From positions 1 through 64,000 of the forward strand of contig NZ_JAUYZI010000020.1 in assembly GCF_030700245.1 (NCBI RefSeq): a stretch of DNA of 64,000 nt, in the 5' to 3' direction. This document shows positions 52,809 to 61,465 of this stretch, piece by piece (position 1 is the first letter of the stretch; each line of letters opens with the position of its first letter). The stretch is from Methylobacterium amylolyticum (GTDB lineage Bacteria; Pseudomonadota; Alphaproteobacteria; Rhizobiales; Beijerinckiaceae). The translations under genes were made by a program, and so were the position numbers. The notes under the pieces were generated by a model, which was not told the origin of the DNA, ran no database searches, and worked only from the letters and a program-made list of their open reading frames with translations.

Positions 52809-54113
52809 ATGGCCCGCACACTTCGAGAGGCAACCCTGGACACCCGCGCCGCCCGGCTGCGGCTGGCGCCATCCCGGAAACCGTACTGGCGCAGCGTCGA
52901 GGGCGGCCTGCAACTCGGGTACCGCCGGGGCGATAGGGGAGGGGTGTGGCGCGCCCGGCGGTATGTCGATGGCCGGTACCTCGAGACGACGCTCGGGGTG
53001 GCGGACGACGAGACCGACGCCGACGGCGTGAAGGTGCTGACCTTCCGCCATGCCCTCGCGGCCGCGCGGTCCTGGTGGCAGGCCGAGGAACGCCGGGAGC
53101 TCGGCGCGCCTGAGCAGCGCGCCGGACCCTACACGGTCGGTGCCGCGCTGGACGACTATCTGAGCCACTACGTCGCCAAGGGAGGCAAGAGCGAGAACGC
53201 GACCCGCACCGCGGCCGAAGTCCACGTGCGACCCGCCCTCGGCGCGATCGTCCTCGACAGGCTGACCACGCGAAAGGTCCGCGATTGGCACCACGCGCTC
53301 GCCAACGCTCCCCGCAGGCTCCGCACCCGGCTGGGCGAGGCACAGCAGCTCGCCGAGCTCGATGACGATCCCGAGGCGGTGCGCGCCCGGCGCGCCACCG
53401 CCAACCGCGTCCTCACCATCCTGAAGGCCGCGCTCAACCACGCCTTCGCCGAGCGGCACGCCAGCACGGATGCCGCGTGGCGGGCGGTGAAGCCCTTCCG
53501 CGAGGTCGACGCGCCCCTCGTCCGGTTCTTCACCGAGGACGAATGCCGGCGGCTGGTGAACGCCGCCGAGCCCGAGTTCCGGCGCCTCGTCCAGGGCGCG
53601 CTGCTGACCGGCATGAGGTTCGGCGAACTCGGCCGTTTGAAGGTGTCCGAGGTCAATCTCGACGCCGGCACCGCGACCGTCCGCCGGGGCAAGGGCGGCA
53701 AGGGCCGCCACGTGGTGCTGACGGACGAGGCTCGAGATCTCTTCCGCAGCCTGATCGCCGGCCGGCCGGGCTCAACTCTGGTCTTCGCTCACGATGACGG
53801 CCGGCCGTGGGGGATGTCCCACCAGATCAGACCCATGACCGAGGCCTGTCGCCGCGCCGGCATCGTGCCGGCTGCTGGCTTCCACATCCTCCGCCACACG
53901 CATGGCAGCGCGCTGGCGATGAGGGGCGTGCCCATGCAGGTCATCGCACAGCAGCTCGGCCATGCCAACACGCGAATGACCGAAAGGCACTACGCGCACT
54001 TGGCGCCCAACTATGTAGCCAACACCATCCGGGCCAATTTCCCTATCCTGAACCTCGGCGGGGGATCGAACATAGCTGACCTCGGACGGCCGGCAGGTGC
54101 GAGGACCGCCTGA
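52809..54113 (+). CDS. int: Tyrosine recombinase integrase
   Basis: A 434-residue site-specific recombinase. An N-terminal arm-binding region (SRKPYWRSVEGGLQLGYRRG, common in alphaproteobacterial phage integrases) and a SAM-like core-binding domain (about 105-215) precede the catalytic domain. The catalytic set is complete: Arg in LTGMRFGELGRL, Lys in RRGKGGKGRHV, HILRH, the His of LGHANTRMTERH and the nucleophile Tyr in RHYAHLAP. The ATG at 52809 is used; an in-frame start 11 codons earlier is less likely. It is next to the tRNA-Glu fragment, its expected target. Confidence 0.93.
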   Translation: MARTLREATLDTRAARLRLAPSRKPYWRSVEGGLQLGYRRGDRGGVWRARRYVDGRYLETTLGVADDETDADGVKVLTFRHALAAARSWWQAEERRELGAPEQRAGPYTVGAALDDYLSHYVAKGGKSENATRTAAEVHVRPALGAIVLDRLTTRKVRDWHHALANAPRRLRTRLGEAQQLAELDDDPEAVRARRATANRVLTILKAALNHAFAERHASTDAAWRAVKPFREVDAPLVRFFTEDECRRLVNAAEPEFRRLVQGALLTGMRFGELGRLKVSEVNLDAGTATVRRGKGGKGRHVVLTDEARDLFRSLIAGRPGSTLVFAHDDGRPWGMSHQIRPMTEACRRAGIVPAAGFHILRHTHGSALAMRGVPMQVIAQQLGHANTRMTERHYAHLAPNYVANTIRANFPILNLGGGSNIADLGRPAGARTA

Positions 54114-54994
54114 TGCCGGTTGAGCAGATCAGCGAGCCGGGCGCAGATTGGGTACCGCTTCACCAGGCGCCGTTCCGCTTCTTCCCGAACTTCGCGCCCA
54201 CCCCTGACGAGGTTCGTCGTGAGCTGCTTGGCCGCCTCACACGGGTGCTCAGCCGGCTGCAGGTGAACTTCCGGTGCTATGAAGATCCTGACTACGTCGT
54301 CGTATGCGAAGGGGAGGGGCTTTACCTCAGCATCGATGCGGATGGCGGCACGTTTGATCTGTCGTCGCGCATCCACGACAACCTACCGATAGTGTTCGGT
54401 CGGCCGCATGCGTTCCTCGGTTCGTATGATGATCCCGAGTTGAGCAGCTATAAGGTGGATGAAAAGGAAGCGTTTCGAGAGATCGCTCGGTCTCTAACCG
54501 ATACTGCATCGTACCAGCTCGCCGCGGCACTGAAGACGCAGGCAGGACGGGTCATGGCTCGCGTTGGATCTCTGGTGGCTCCGTTCCAACACATTCCCCT
54601 CGATGCGTGGCGCGGCTTTAAGCCTGTCCTGCGTGATGCAGATGCCGACGTCGAAGATCACATGTGGGATGCTATCGGAACTGACGGCACAAGACTGTTC
54701 TCCATCTTCGTCGCCCCACACGCCCGGCTGGCGGATCCTTCGCCGGCGTCCAGCAGCGCCGCAGAGCGAGACTGCTTCCGGTGGCTAAAGGGGCTGATGC
54801 AGCATTCAGATCAGAGGACGAATACCAAGGACGCACTGAGGGCGGAGGCTCTAGGAAAGTTTAAGGGCCTATCAAAAGTCGGCTTCAACCGAATGTGGCA
54901 CGAGGCTATCGAGAACACGGGTGCCTACGCGTGGAAGGATGGAGGCCGTCCCTCGAAATCCAAAACCCTAATCCCTGACGCAATTAATCACTGA
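54113..54994 (+). CDS. Hypothetical prophage protein coupled to the integrase
   Basis: A 293-residue soluble protein with no recognised enzyme motif. Its ATG overlaps the integrase stop (TGATG), so the two are coupled. The C terminus (EALGKFKGLSKVGFNRMWHE, then ENTGAYAWKDGGRPSKSK) resembles the small DNA-binding tail seen in other prophage-encoded proteins, where a helical segment ends in an AW-x(n)-GRPxKS motif. GC content is lower than in the chromosome. A role with the integrase or in regulation is a guess. Confidence 0.72.
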   Translation: MPVEQISEPGADWVPLHQAPFRFFPNFAPTPDEVRRELLGRLTRVLSRLQVNFRCYEDPDYVVVCEGEGLYLSIDADGGTFDLSSRIHDNLPIVFGRPHAFLGSYDDPELSSYKVDEKEAFREIARSLTDTASYQLAAALKTQAGRVMARVGSLVAPFQHIPLDAWRGFKPVLRDADADVEDHMWDAIGTDGTRLFSIFVAPHARLADPSPASSSAAERDCFRWLKGLMQHSDQRTNTKDALRAEALGKFKGLSKVGFNRMWHEAIENTGAYAWKDGGRPSKSKTLIPDAINH

Positions 54995-55004
54995 GGGGTT
55001 TTTT
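54973..55004 (+). terminator. Weak rho-independent terminator
   Basis: TCCCT at 54972-54976 can pair with AGGGG at 54994-54998, followed by a run of six T (54999-55004), right at the end of the hypothetical gene. The stem is only five base pairs with a long loop, so efficiency is doubtful. Confidence 0.35.
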
Positions 55005-55030
55005 CGGCCGGGTGCAGGAATCACTATCGT

Positions 55031-55054
55031 CCTCGGATTTCAGCAAATCCGAGG
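55031..55054 (+). promoter_or_regulatory. Hairpin masking the ribosome binding site of the excisionase-like gene
   Basis: CCTCGGATTT (55031-55040), CAGC, AAATCCGAGG (55045-55054) is a perfect 10-bp stem with a tetraloop. Its right arm runs into GAGGAGGT (55051-55058), the Shine-Dalgarno sequence 7 bp ahead of the ATG at 55065. The folded leader would reduce initiation. It could equally be an operator; both are inferred. Confidence 0.55.
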
Positions 55055-55064
55055 AGGTACAGAG

Positions 55065-55271
55065 ATGTTTGAAACAGGGGCCGAGCGGATCGACACGCTC
55101 GCCAAGCATTCCCCGCTGAGCCGGAGTGCGATCTACACCGCTATAGCCGATGGCGAACTCACCGCCCGTAAGCACGGCGGCTGCACCATCATACTCAAAG
55201 CAGACTGGGAGGCCTTCTTGGCCAGCCGACCCGTCATGGAGCGCAAGCCTCGTAATGAGGGCCGCCCATGA
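55065..55271 (+). CDS. Excisionase-like helix-turn-helix protein
   Basis: A 68-residue MerR-like/AlpA-type DNA-binding protein. LAKHSPLSRSAIYTAIADGE is the winged helix-turn-helix, TARKHGGCTIILKADWEAFL the wing and following helix typical of the excisionase family. Such proteins direct the integrase toward excision or act as regulators. A strong AGGAGGT precedes the start but is half buried in a hairpin. The next gene overlaps its stop (ATGA). Confidence 0.8.
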   Translation: MFETGAERIDTLAKHSPLSRSAIYTAIADGELTARKHGGCTIILKADWEAFLASRPVMERKPRNEGRP

Positions 55272-55660
55272 GCAACGAACGCGCACTTGAGATCATCGAG
55301 CGCGGTATTGAGGCTATGGCAGCCTACGGCCCTGATGCCACCCTCGAAGATATTATATTTATCAACATTAGGAGGGGTGAGGCATGGGCTGCGCGCTGCT
55401 GGGTTCATCAGCGTAAAAGACGAGGACCATTCTCCGGCCGCATAACCTCCGATCGAATTTGGTGTGAGTTGGTCTGCATGGCAGCTAAAGAAGCCGGAGA
55501 TTGGAAAGTCGATGAAGAACAGTATGGCCTTGATGGCATCAAGCCTCGCTCTAAAGCTGCCATCAAGACAAGTGAAGCGCTCGTGGTTTGGTTTGTTTTA
55601 AAATTTACGGATATTGCTTTCGCAATAGACGATGATGCTTGGAATACCCTGGACGCTTAG
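55268..55660 (+). CDS. Hypothetical protein, 130 residues
   Basis: No family recognised. It overlaps the excisionase-like gene by four bases. The sequence is helical at the start (ALEIIERGIEAMAAYGPDAT), has a basic, Trp-containing middle (WVHQRKRRGPFSGRITSDRI) and ends with a hydrophobic helix-like stretch (ALVVWFVLKFTDIAFAI). Codon use is clearly more AT-rich than in the host genes, in line with recent acquisition. Confidence 0.65.
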   Translation: MSNERALEIIERGIEAMAAYGPDATLEDIIFINIRRGEAWAARCWVHQRKRRGPFSGRITSDRIWCELVCMAAKEAGDWKVDEEQYGLDGIKPRSKAAIKTSEALVVWFVLKFTDIAFAIDDDAWNTLDA

Positions 55661-55669
55661 GAGGCAACG

Positions 55670-55963
55670 ATGTCCGCAAAAATCAATCAGACCGTCAAGA
55701 TCCTTGTCGAAGCACAAGAGTCGCTCGCAGGGATGAGCACTGAAGAGAGGATGCTTGTGGGAGAGCGATTGGTTGTCGCCTTACGGAAGGCAGGCACTCT
55801 TCAGCGCCAAGCATTCCAGCATGAGAGCTACGGACAGGAATGCGAGGTCGTAGCGGGAGCGTTTCAGCTCACCATCAATGCCTCATTCAAGCCTCTCCAG
55901 AACAGCGGGCCGGGCGCCGACGTCTCGCTGGATGAATGGCTCGGGGGATCTGATGGACGATAG
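55670..55963 (+). CDS. Hypothetical protein, 97 residues
   Basis: No family recognised. The protein is helical in its first two thirds (VKILVEAQESLAGMSTEERM, LVVALRKAGTLQRQAF) and ends with an acidic LDEWLGGSDGR. TTAGGAGG lies just before the ATG, 9 bp after the upstream stop. The next gene starts 11 bases inside its end, in another frame. Confidence 0.63.
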   Translation: MSAKINQTVKILVEAQESLAGMSTEERMLVGERLVVALRKAGTLQRQAFQHESYGQECEVVAGAFQLTINASFKPLQNSGPGADVSLDEWLGGSDGR

Positions 55964-56375
55964 CGGCCTCCCTCTATTCAGCGGCATTCCCGCCATCGAG
56001 CCCCCGCCATCGAGGAAGCGCCGCCCTGAGCGGCGCACCCTCTTGGCCGAGCTCGTACCGGTTCACGTCGAGCCACCGGCGCCGCCGGCGGCGGGCAGCG
56101 CGGTACTGCTGCCGTTCCCGCCCTCCCGCGACCAGCGCCTGATCGCCGACCTTGCGAAGGCCTTCATCAGCCTGCGCCGGCGCCACGGTCGCCTATGCCG
56201 GGCGATGCTCCTCGACAAGCGCTTCCGGCCGATCGCCACGAAGTTGCGGCGCATGGGTGTCCAGGCGCCGGACGTCGAGGCCGAGCTGGCACGGCTGGAG
56301 AAGGCCGTGGCCCGTGTGGTCTGGATCCACGACGGCAGACCCGACTGCAGCTCTGGCGGAGGGTCGGCCGCGTGA
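55953..56375 (+). CDS. Hypothetical prophage protein, 140 residues
   Basis: No family recognised. It opens with LPLFSGIPAIEPPPSRKRRP, a basic Pro-rich segment, and has a helical second half (DLAKAFISLRRRHGRLCRAM, VEAELARLEKAVARVVWIHD). The ATG at 55953 overlaps the preceding gene by 11 bases; GGGGGATC provides the ribosome site. GC content returns here to the host-like level, marking a boundary between the early and the structural-type genes. Confidence 0.6.
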   Translation: MDDSGLPLFSGIPAIEPPPSRKRRPERRTLLAELVPVHVEPPAPPAAGSAVLLPFPPSRDQRLIADLAKAFISLRRRHGRLCRAMLLDKRFRPIATKLRRMGVQAPDVEAELARLEKAVARVVWIHDGRPDCSSGGGSAA

Positions 56376-56381
56376 AGGGAG

Positions 56382-57485
56382 ATGATGTCGAGGCGGCCAG
56401 GGCGATCGATAGCACTGCACCTGAGGCCGAACCGCGGCGGGTACGTGGGCGCCTCCTCCGGCGTGATCTCGTACGAGGGCTTCAAGTACCAGGTCGAGAG
56501 CGCCGCGCGGGATCCGCGCACCCGGGCGATCCTGCTGGACATGGAGAGCCCCGGGGGCGAGGCGGTGGGCGCCTTCGAGGCGGCCGCCGCAGTGCGCGCC
56601 GCCGCGGCGACGAAGCCGGTCTGGACCTTGGTGAACGGGCTGGCGGCCTCGGCCGCCTACGCGATCGCCTCCGCCAGCACCCGCATCGTCTCGATCCCCA
56701 CGGGGATCAGCGGCAGCATCGGCGTGGTGCTGGCACACTTCGACTACAGCGAGATGCTGGCGAAGGAAGGCATCAAGCCGACCTTCATCCACGCCGGCGC
56801 CCGCAAGGTGGACGCCAACCCCTATCAGGCGCTGCCGGAGGCCGTGCGCGAGCGCCTGCAGGGCGAAGTCGGCCAGTTCTACGACCTGTTCGTGGAGACG
56901 GTGGCCGCCGGCCGGCCGGGCCTGACCGAGAAGGCGATCCGCAGCACCGAGGCCGGCACGTTCATGGGCGCCGAGGCGCTGGAACTCGGCCTCATCGATG
57001 CACTCGGCACCTTCGAGGACGTGCTCGCCGATCTGAGCGCGGGCGGCGGGTCCGTGGCCCAGACGCGACCCGTGGCGGCCGGCCCGGGTGCCACTTCCCC
57101 CACCCCTGCGGTCCCGTCCGCCCGTACCACCATGGAGACACCTGTGACCGACACCGAGGCCGATCAGGTCCGCGCCTCCGAGCGCGCCCGCTTCGCAGCC
57201 ATCCTGAATTCGCCGGAGGCGAAGGGGCGGGAGGCGCAGGCGAACGAGCTCGCCTTCAACACCAGCCTCAGCGCCGAGACCGCGGTGGCGATCCTGCGGA
57301 CCGCTCCCCGTTCCAGCGGCGACCTCGCCGGCTTCGTCGCCGCCAAGGAGGGGCGCACCGCGCTCAGCCTCGATCCCGAGAAGCAGGCGAAGGGCGGCGG
57401 GAACGGCGACGAGACGCTCGACTGGGACGAGGTGATCGCGAGTGAGAACGCGAAGGTCCCAGGCTACCGGAAGGGCGAACGGTGA
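56382..57485 (+). CDS. S49-family serine peptidase (phage capsid protease, protein C-like)
   Basis: A 367-residue ClpP-fold protease of the SppA/phage protein C type, which processes capsid proteins during head assembly. Signatures: ISYEGFKYQVESAARDP, LLDMESPGGEAVGAFEA, the Ser nucleophile in VNGLAASAAYAIASA, TGISGSIGVVLAHFD and AGARKVDANPYQAL, which carries the likely catalytic Lys. Residues about 245-367 are a charged extension (DQVRASERARFAAILNSPEA) like the scaffold-type tails fused to such proteases. The N terminus is short for the family. Terminase and portal genes, normally just upstream, are missing; early-type genes stand there instead. Confidence 0.86.
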   Translation: MMSRRPGRSIALHLRPNRGGYVGASSGVISYEGFKYQVESAARDPRTRAILLDMESPGGEAVGAFEAAAAVRAAAATKPVWTLVNGLAASAAYAIASASTRIVSIPTGISGSIGVVLAHFDYSEMLAKEGIKPTFIHAGARKVDANPYQALPEAVRERLQGEVGQFYDLFVETVAAGRPGLTEKAIRSTEAGTFMGAEALELGLIDALGTFEDVLADLSAGGGSVAQTRPVAAGPGATSPTPAVPSARTTMETPVTDTEADQVRASERARFAAILNSPEAKGREAQANELAFNTSLSAETAVAILRTAPRSSGDLAGFVAAKEGRTALSLDPEKQAKGGGNGDETLDWDEVIASENAKVPGYRKGER

Positions 57486-58501
57486 AGCGCCTACTCAAGA
57501 ACCTGTTCGCCCTTGCGGGCCGCGAGGATGCGACCGTGCTGGAGATCGGGCCCGGTTTGCCTGAGGCTGAGGCAGAGCTGGCCGCAGCGCATGAGAGGCA
57601 GCAGGCGGCGGAGGCGACCTACAAGGCCGGCCTCCTCTCCGTGGACGAGGCCGGCCTGCTCGCTCTCGATACGGCGCGCCGCGATGCCAACGTGAAGGTT
57701 GACCGCGCCGAAGCCTTGGTGGCCGCCCTGAAGGAACGGCTCGCCGCCGCCCAGGCTCGCGAGGCGGAGGCGGAGCGGGTCGCGAGGCACGAGGCAGCCC
57801 GGCGACAGGCCGACGACGCCGCGGCGGCGCTCTCCGAGATGTACGCGCATCTCGCAACCGGCATCGTCGACCTGATCGAGGGCATCGCCCGGGCCGAGGC
57901 GGCCGTGCAGGCGGCGAATGCTGACCTGCCGCGTGGAGCCGAGAAGATCCCTGGTGTCGAGCGGCGCATCCGCAGTTCCCCCGTGTTCCCGGAGGAACTC
58001 CTGTCGGAGTCGTTCGAGGACCGGTGGGTTCTCGTGGGTCAGGTACGACCGGGGGAATTCGATCAGGATCGGGTTGTCACGTCCACGCGCGACCGCGGCC
58101 TGCTGCCGACCCCGGGGTTCCCGAATGGCCAGGGTCGGCCGGTCGAGCGACGCCGGTTCCGGGTGCAGAAATTCCTCCCGGCAATCGGCGGGGAGCCCGC
58201 GAACGCCCTCGCCTCGAGCGTGCGCCTCCCCGGGTTGCTCCACGGGGACGCCACGCTGTTCGAGCCGGTCGAGCGCGACGCTCACGGCCTGCTGGACCCG
58301 GTCTACGTTCTGCGGGCCATCGAGAAGCGCCGCAGGGTGGCGCCACGTGGGGAGCCCACGCGGGCGGTCAATGAGCGGCTGATACCGCTCGACGCAACGC
58401 CGGTCCCGGCCACGCCGCAGACTGATCACTTTCAATCCTTCGGCTCGCGGTTCCCGGAGGATCGTCAAGCCTCCGGGCGGTTCCCGGCCGGCCAACGCTG
58501 A
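57482..58501 (+). CDS. Hypothetical prophage protein with N-terminal coiled coil
   Basis: A 339-residue protein. Residues about 25-160 are Ala/Glu/Arg-rich and strongly helical (AEAELAAAHERQQAAEATYK, VAALKERLAAAQAREAEAER), a probable coiled coil. The rest is Pro/Arg-rich with no known domain and looks like foreign sequence joined on. The GTG start overlaps the protease stop (GTGA). In intact phages a decorator or capsid gene would stand here; the present gene may be a fusion left by a deletion. Confidence 0.55.
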   Translation: MKRLLKNLFALAGREDATVLEIGPGLPEAEAELAAAHERQQAAEATYKAGLLSVDEAGLLALDTARRDANVKVDRAEALVAALKERLAAAQAREAEAERVARHEAARRQADDAAAALSEMYAHLATGIVDLIEGIARAEAAVQAANADLPRGAEKIPGVERRIRSSPVFPEELLSESFEDRWVLVGQVRPGEFDQDRVVTSTRDRGLLPTPGFPNGQGRPVERRRFRVQKFLPAIGGEPANALASSVRLPGLLHGDATLFEPVERDAHGLLDPVYVLRAIEKRRRVAPRGEPTRAVNERLIPLDATPVPATPQTDHFQSFGSRFPEDRQASGRFPAGQR

Positions 58502-58654
58502 TCGCCGGGCGCCCTGCGCGTCCGGCTCGACATCCGGGGCACCTTGTGACGGCGCCGTGGTCACGTCGAACAACGGGAACTTCGTCTCCGCGCCCCGGCC
58601 ACAGCGTGGAATGGACGGTCAAGGCGAAGGCGACCACAATAAAACGAGGTAGCG

Positions 58655-59059
58655 ATGAGAGCAAAGGTCACAATTCTTGGACGAATGTCGGCCGGCCAAT
58701 CATTCGAAGTGATCGCCTCGCAGGATGTCACGCTCGGCGACGAGCCCGTGCCGGTCACGCCGGCCGTACCGACATCCGCGGCCGGCCTGGAGCTGCAAGT
58801 CCGGGTGGCCTTGGCCGAGGGCGTCCACTTCGCCTCGGGCCGTTGGCTCGATCCAGCGGCTTTGCCGGCGCGGAAGGCGGCCTCCGATGACGGCGATCCG
58901 CCGGAGGACGACGGGCCGGCCCCATTTGTTGTCGGGATCTACGGCCTGCACGGCGGCTCACACCGCGACGCGCCGTTCCTGACAGGGGGATCCATCGTAA
59001 TCGCGCGTCTCGGCGTGCGGCTTACCCCGCGGGGAGCCACATGCATCGGCACCCGCTGA
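58655..59059 (+). CDS. Hypothetical prophage protein, 134 residues
   Basis: No firm family. It begins MRAKVTILGRMSAGQSFEVI, is beta-rich and ends GGSIVIARLGVRLTPRG, with an acidic linker in the middle (SDDGDPPEDDGPAP). GAGGTAG precedes the ATG. It overlaps the next small gene by 19 bp. The 153 bp before it contain nothing recognisable. Confidence 0.58.
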   Translation: MRAKVTILGRMSAGQSFEVIASQDVTLGDEPVPVTPAVPTSAAGLELQVRVALAEGVHFASGRWLDPAALPARKAASDDGDPPEDDGPAPFVVGIYGLHGGSHRDAPFLTGGSIVIARLGVRLTPRGATCIGTR

Positions 59060-59229
59060 TCGACGTTCGGCACGTGCACGGCGACCACGTGGCTGAGGGC
59101 ACGAGGCTGATCCTCGCGAACTGGGTGGGCCAGCCCGCTCCGCCGGCCCCGGCCGGGACCGCGCCGCACGCGCGGCCCGCGGCCTCGGGACCGCAGCGGT
59201 ACCGCGGCATCCGCGGAGCGCAGTCGTGA
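59041..59229 (+). CDS. Hypothetical prophage protein, 62 residues
   Basis: A small protein starting MHRHPLIDVRHVHGDHVAEG, continuing TRLILANWVGQPAPPAP and ending in a Pro/Arg-rich tail. GGGGAG lies before the ATG. Its frame overlaps both neighbours (19 bp at the start and 4 bp, GTGA, at the end), an arrangement typical of phage genes. No family is recognised. Confidence 0.5.
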   Translation: MHRHPLIDVRHVHGDHVAEGTRLILANWVGQPAPPAPAGTAPHARPAASGPQRYRGIRGAQS

Positions 59230-61463
59230 GCGGCAGCGCTGGCACGCCCGAGCCCGCGCCGCCCGCCGGCGGCTGGGCCGATCTGACCGTCGCTGTCCTG
59301 GCCGGCGGCGCCCCTGTCGCGGTGATGCGCCACTCCGACTACGTGAGCATGCCCGACAAGCTGAGCACCGGCGCCCTGGAGAGCGCGTTCCGGCTGAAGA
59401 TCGGCAAGGAGTTCACCCCCGAGATCCGGCGCCAGCTCGACGCGATCAACAGCGACAAGGATCTGCTGGGCGATCAGGGCCGCTACACAGCGGCGGTCGT
59501 GCGGGCGACCGGAGGCATCCTCGGCAAGGACAAGAAGGGCCGGGTCCGGGCGAGCGATGCGAAGACGGCCGCCAAGGCGGCTGGGGACTTCTACCGGATG
59601 AGCGCCGGCAACGTCGATGTCGAGCGCCTGCTCGACGATGCGATGTCGCGGAACATGACGCTGGCGCAGCTCAACGCTCTGCTGACCGACAAGCACGGCG
59701 GCAAGGGTGCGATCACGCAGCGGCAGTGGGACGAGTTCAAGGTCGCCCGCGGCGAGATCAAGAAGGCCGGCGACGACCCGAACTACGCGAAAACCAGGGC
59801 AGACTACGTGTTTGCCGGGGTCGGCGGGTCGGTCGAAAATTTGAAAGGCTCCTTCGAGAACTTGGTTCTTCAGATCGGCGAAGCCAACGCGGGCCTGATC
59901 AAGTGGACCGCGGATCTCGCCGGCAACGGCCTCGACTTGTTCTCCAAGCTACCGAAGGGCCAGCAGCAGATGTTGAGCCTCGGCGGGGGCGCGGCGGCGA
60001 TGGGCAGTGGTGCCGTTGGCGCGCTGGTGCTGACGAGCAAGCTGCTCGGGCTCGGCGGCGGCGGCGCGGCGCTCAACGGCTCCGCGGCGGCGCTCACGAA
60101 GTCGGCGGCGCTGCTCGATGCGGCGGCGATCAAACTGGCAGGTGGGGTTCCCGGCGCCGGGCCGGACAAGCTCAAGGATGCGGTCAAGGCCGCGCCGCTG
60201 GCCGGCTTCGGCCTGGGCGGCGTCGTGGTGGGCTTGGGGGCCGGCGCGGCGGTAGCGGGTATCGCCACCGCCGACCAACTGCCCAAGATCGCTGCGAAGG
60301 AGGGCATGGGCGCCATCGATCCCGGCACCGGCGAGAAGCTGGAGATGGAGATCCCGAAGACGACGCCGTGGCTGCGGAACTGGCTGACCGGCAAGCCCGC
60401 AGAGGAGGCCGGCAAGGCGATCGGCGCGGAGGTCGGCAAGGGCATCGTCGCCGCGCCGCTGCCGCCGCCGCGGCCGGACGCCTTCCGGCCGATCACGGAT
60501 CGTGCGGGCGAGGCGGGCACCGAGGCGGGTCAGAAGGCCGGCCAGGGCGTGGCCGACGGCGTGCAAGCGAAGGCTCCGGAGGTCGAGGCGCAGGGCAAGT
60601 CCCTGTGGCAGCGGCTGAAGGACACGATGGCCAATCCGATCTTCGTGCCGATCAGCTTCGTCCCCGGCGAGGGCGGTGGCGGTGGCGGCGGTGGCGGCCT
60701 GATCCAGCGCGCCAGCTTCGGCGGCGGTGGGGGCGGCGGCATCGGCGGCGGTGCGGGCGGCTTCGTGCGCCGCGCGAGCCTCGGCGGTGGCGGCGGTGGC
60801 GACGGTCCGCCGCCCGGCGCCGGCGGCTCGGGCCGGATCACCGGCCCGTTGGCCAAGGCCCCGACCGAGGGCCTGCGCGGCGATGTCCGGGCCTACGTCC
60901 GGGCGGCGGCCATCGCGCGCGGCATCGACCCGAACGTGGCCGAGCGCGTGGTCAACCAGGAGAGCGGGTTCAACCCGCACCGCAACAATATCACCTCGAA
61001 GGAGCATTCCTACGGGGTGATGCAGCTCAACACGATGGGCGGGCTCGGCGCGGTCGCGCTGCGCAAGGGGCTCGACCCGCGCGATCCGAGCCAGTGGCGC
61101 AAGCACATCGACTTCGGCCTCGACGTGGTCAAGCGCGACGGCTGGCGCCAGTGGTACGGCGCCCGGGATGTCGGGATCTCGCGCTGGCAGGGCATCGGGC
61201 GGAATGGGCTGACCGTGCCGGACGCGCCAGCCGGCGGGTTCGGCGGCGGCGCGGGGGCACGAGGCATCGGCGCCCATGTGGCGGAGTTCGGCAAGCATGT
61301 GGACCGGCTCGCCGACATGAACTTCCACGGCCGGGTCGACGTCGCCCTATCAGGCGGCGGCGGCCGGGTGACCGGCTTGCGTACGAAGGGCCGAGGTATG
61401 ACCGCCGACATGGGGATCACGATGCCGGACCTGAAGCGAGGCAGCGACGACGACTGGAGCTGA
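59226..61463 (+). CDS. Shortened phage tape-measure protein with lysozyme-like domain
   Basis: A 745-residue protein. After about 40 residues unrelated in style (Pro-rich, ending VAVMRHSDYV) comes a tape-measure-like part: helical segments, then two Gly/Ala hydrophobic stretches at about 255-290 and 330-355 that in tail proteins enter the host membrane, and Gly-rich linkers near 480-530. A C-terminal transglycosylase-like domain (about 560-650) has VVNQESGFNPHRNN with the catalytic Glu and SYGVMQLNTMGGLG. Tape-measure proteins of contractile or long flexible tails are usually longer, so the front is probably lost and fused to another gene's start. Confidence 0.75.
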   Translation: MSGSAGTPEPAPPAGGWADLTVAVLAGGAPVAVMRHSDYVSMPDKLSTGALESAFRLKIGKEFTPEIRRQLDAINSDKDLLGDQGRYTAAVVRATGGILGKDKKGRVRASDAKTAAKAAGDFYRMSAGNVDVERLLDDAMSRNMTLAQLNALLTDKHGGKGAITQRQWDEFKVARGEIKKAGDDPNYAKTRADYVFAGVGGSVENLKGSFENLVLQIGEANAGLIKWTADLAGNGLDLFSKLPKGQQQMLSLGGGAAAMGSGAVGALVLTSKLLGLGGGGAALNGSAAALTKSAALLDAAAIKLAGGVPGAGPDKLKDAVKAAPLAGFGLGGVVVGLGAGAAVAGIATADQLPKIAAKEGMGAIDPGTGEKLEMEIPKTTPWLRNWLTGKPAEEAGKAIGAEVGKGIVAAPLPPPRPDAFRPITDRAGEAGTEAGQKAGQGVADGVQAKAPEVEAQGKSLWQRLKDTMANPIFVPISFVPGEGGGGGGGGGLIQRASFGGGGGGGIGGGAGGFVRRASLGGGGGGDGPPPGAGGSGRITGPLAKAPTEGLRGDVRAYVRAAAIARGIDPNVAERVVNQESGFNPHRNNITSKEHSYGVMQLNTMGGLGAVALRKGLDPRDPSQWRKHIDFGLDVVKRDGWRQWYGARDVGISRWQGIGRNGLTVPDAPAGGFGGGAGARGIGAHVAEFGKHVDRLADMNFHGRVDVALSGGGGRVTGLRTKGRGMTADMGITMPDLKRGSDDDWS

Positions 61464-61465
61464 CC

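Noticed and set aside
52720..53711. Minus-strand frames of 200-300 codons across the integrase gene
   Set aside because: They are antisense to a gene with a complete set of tyrosine recombinase catalytic residues.
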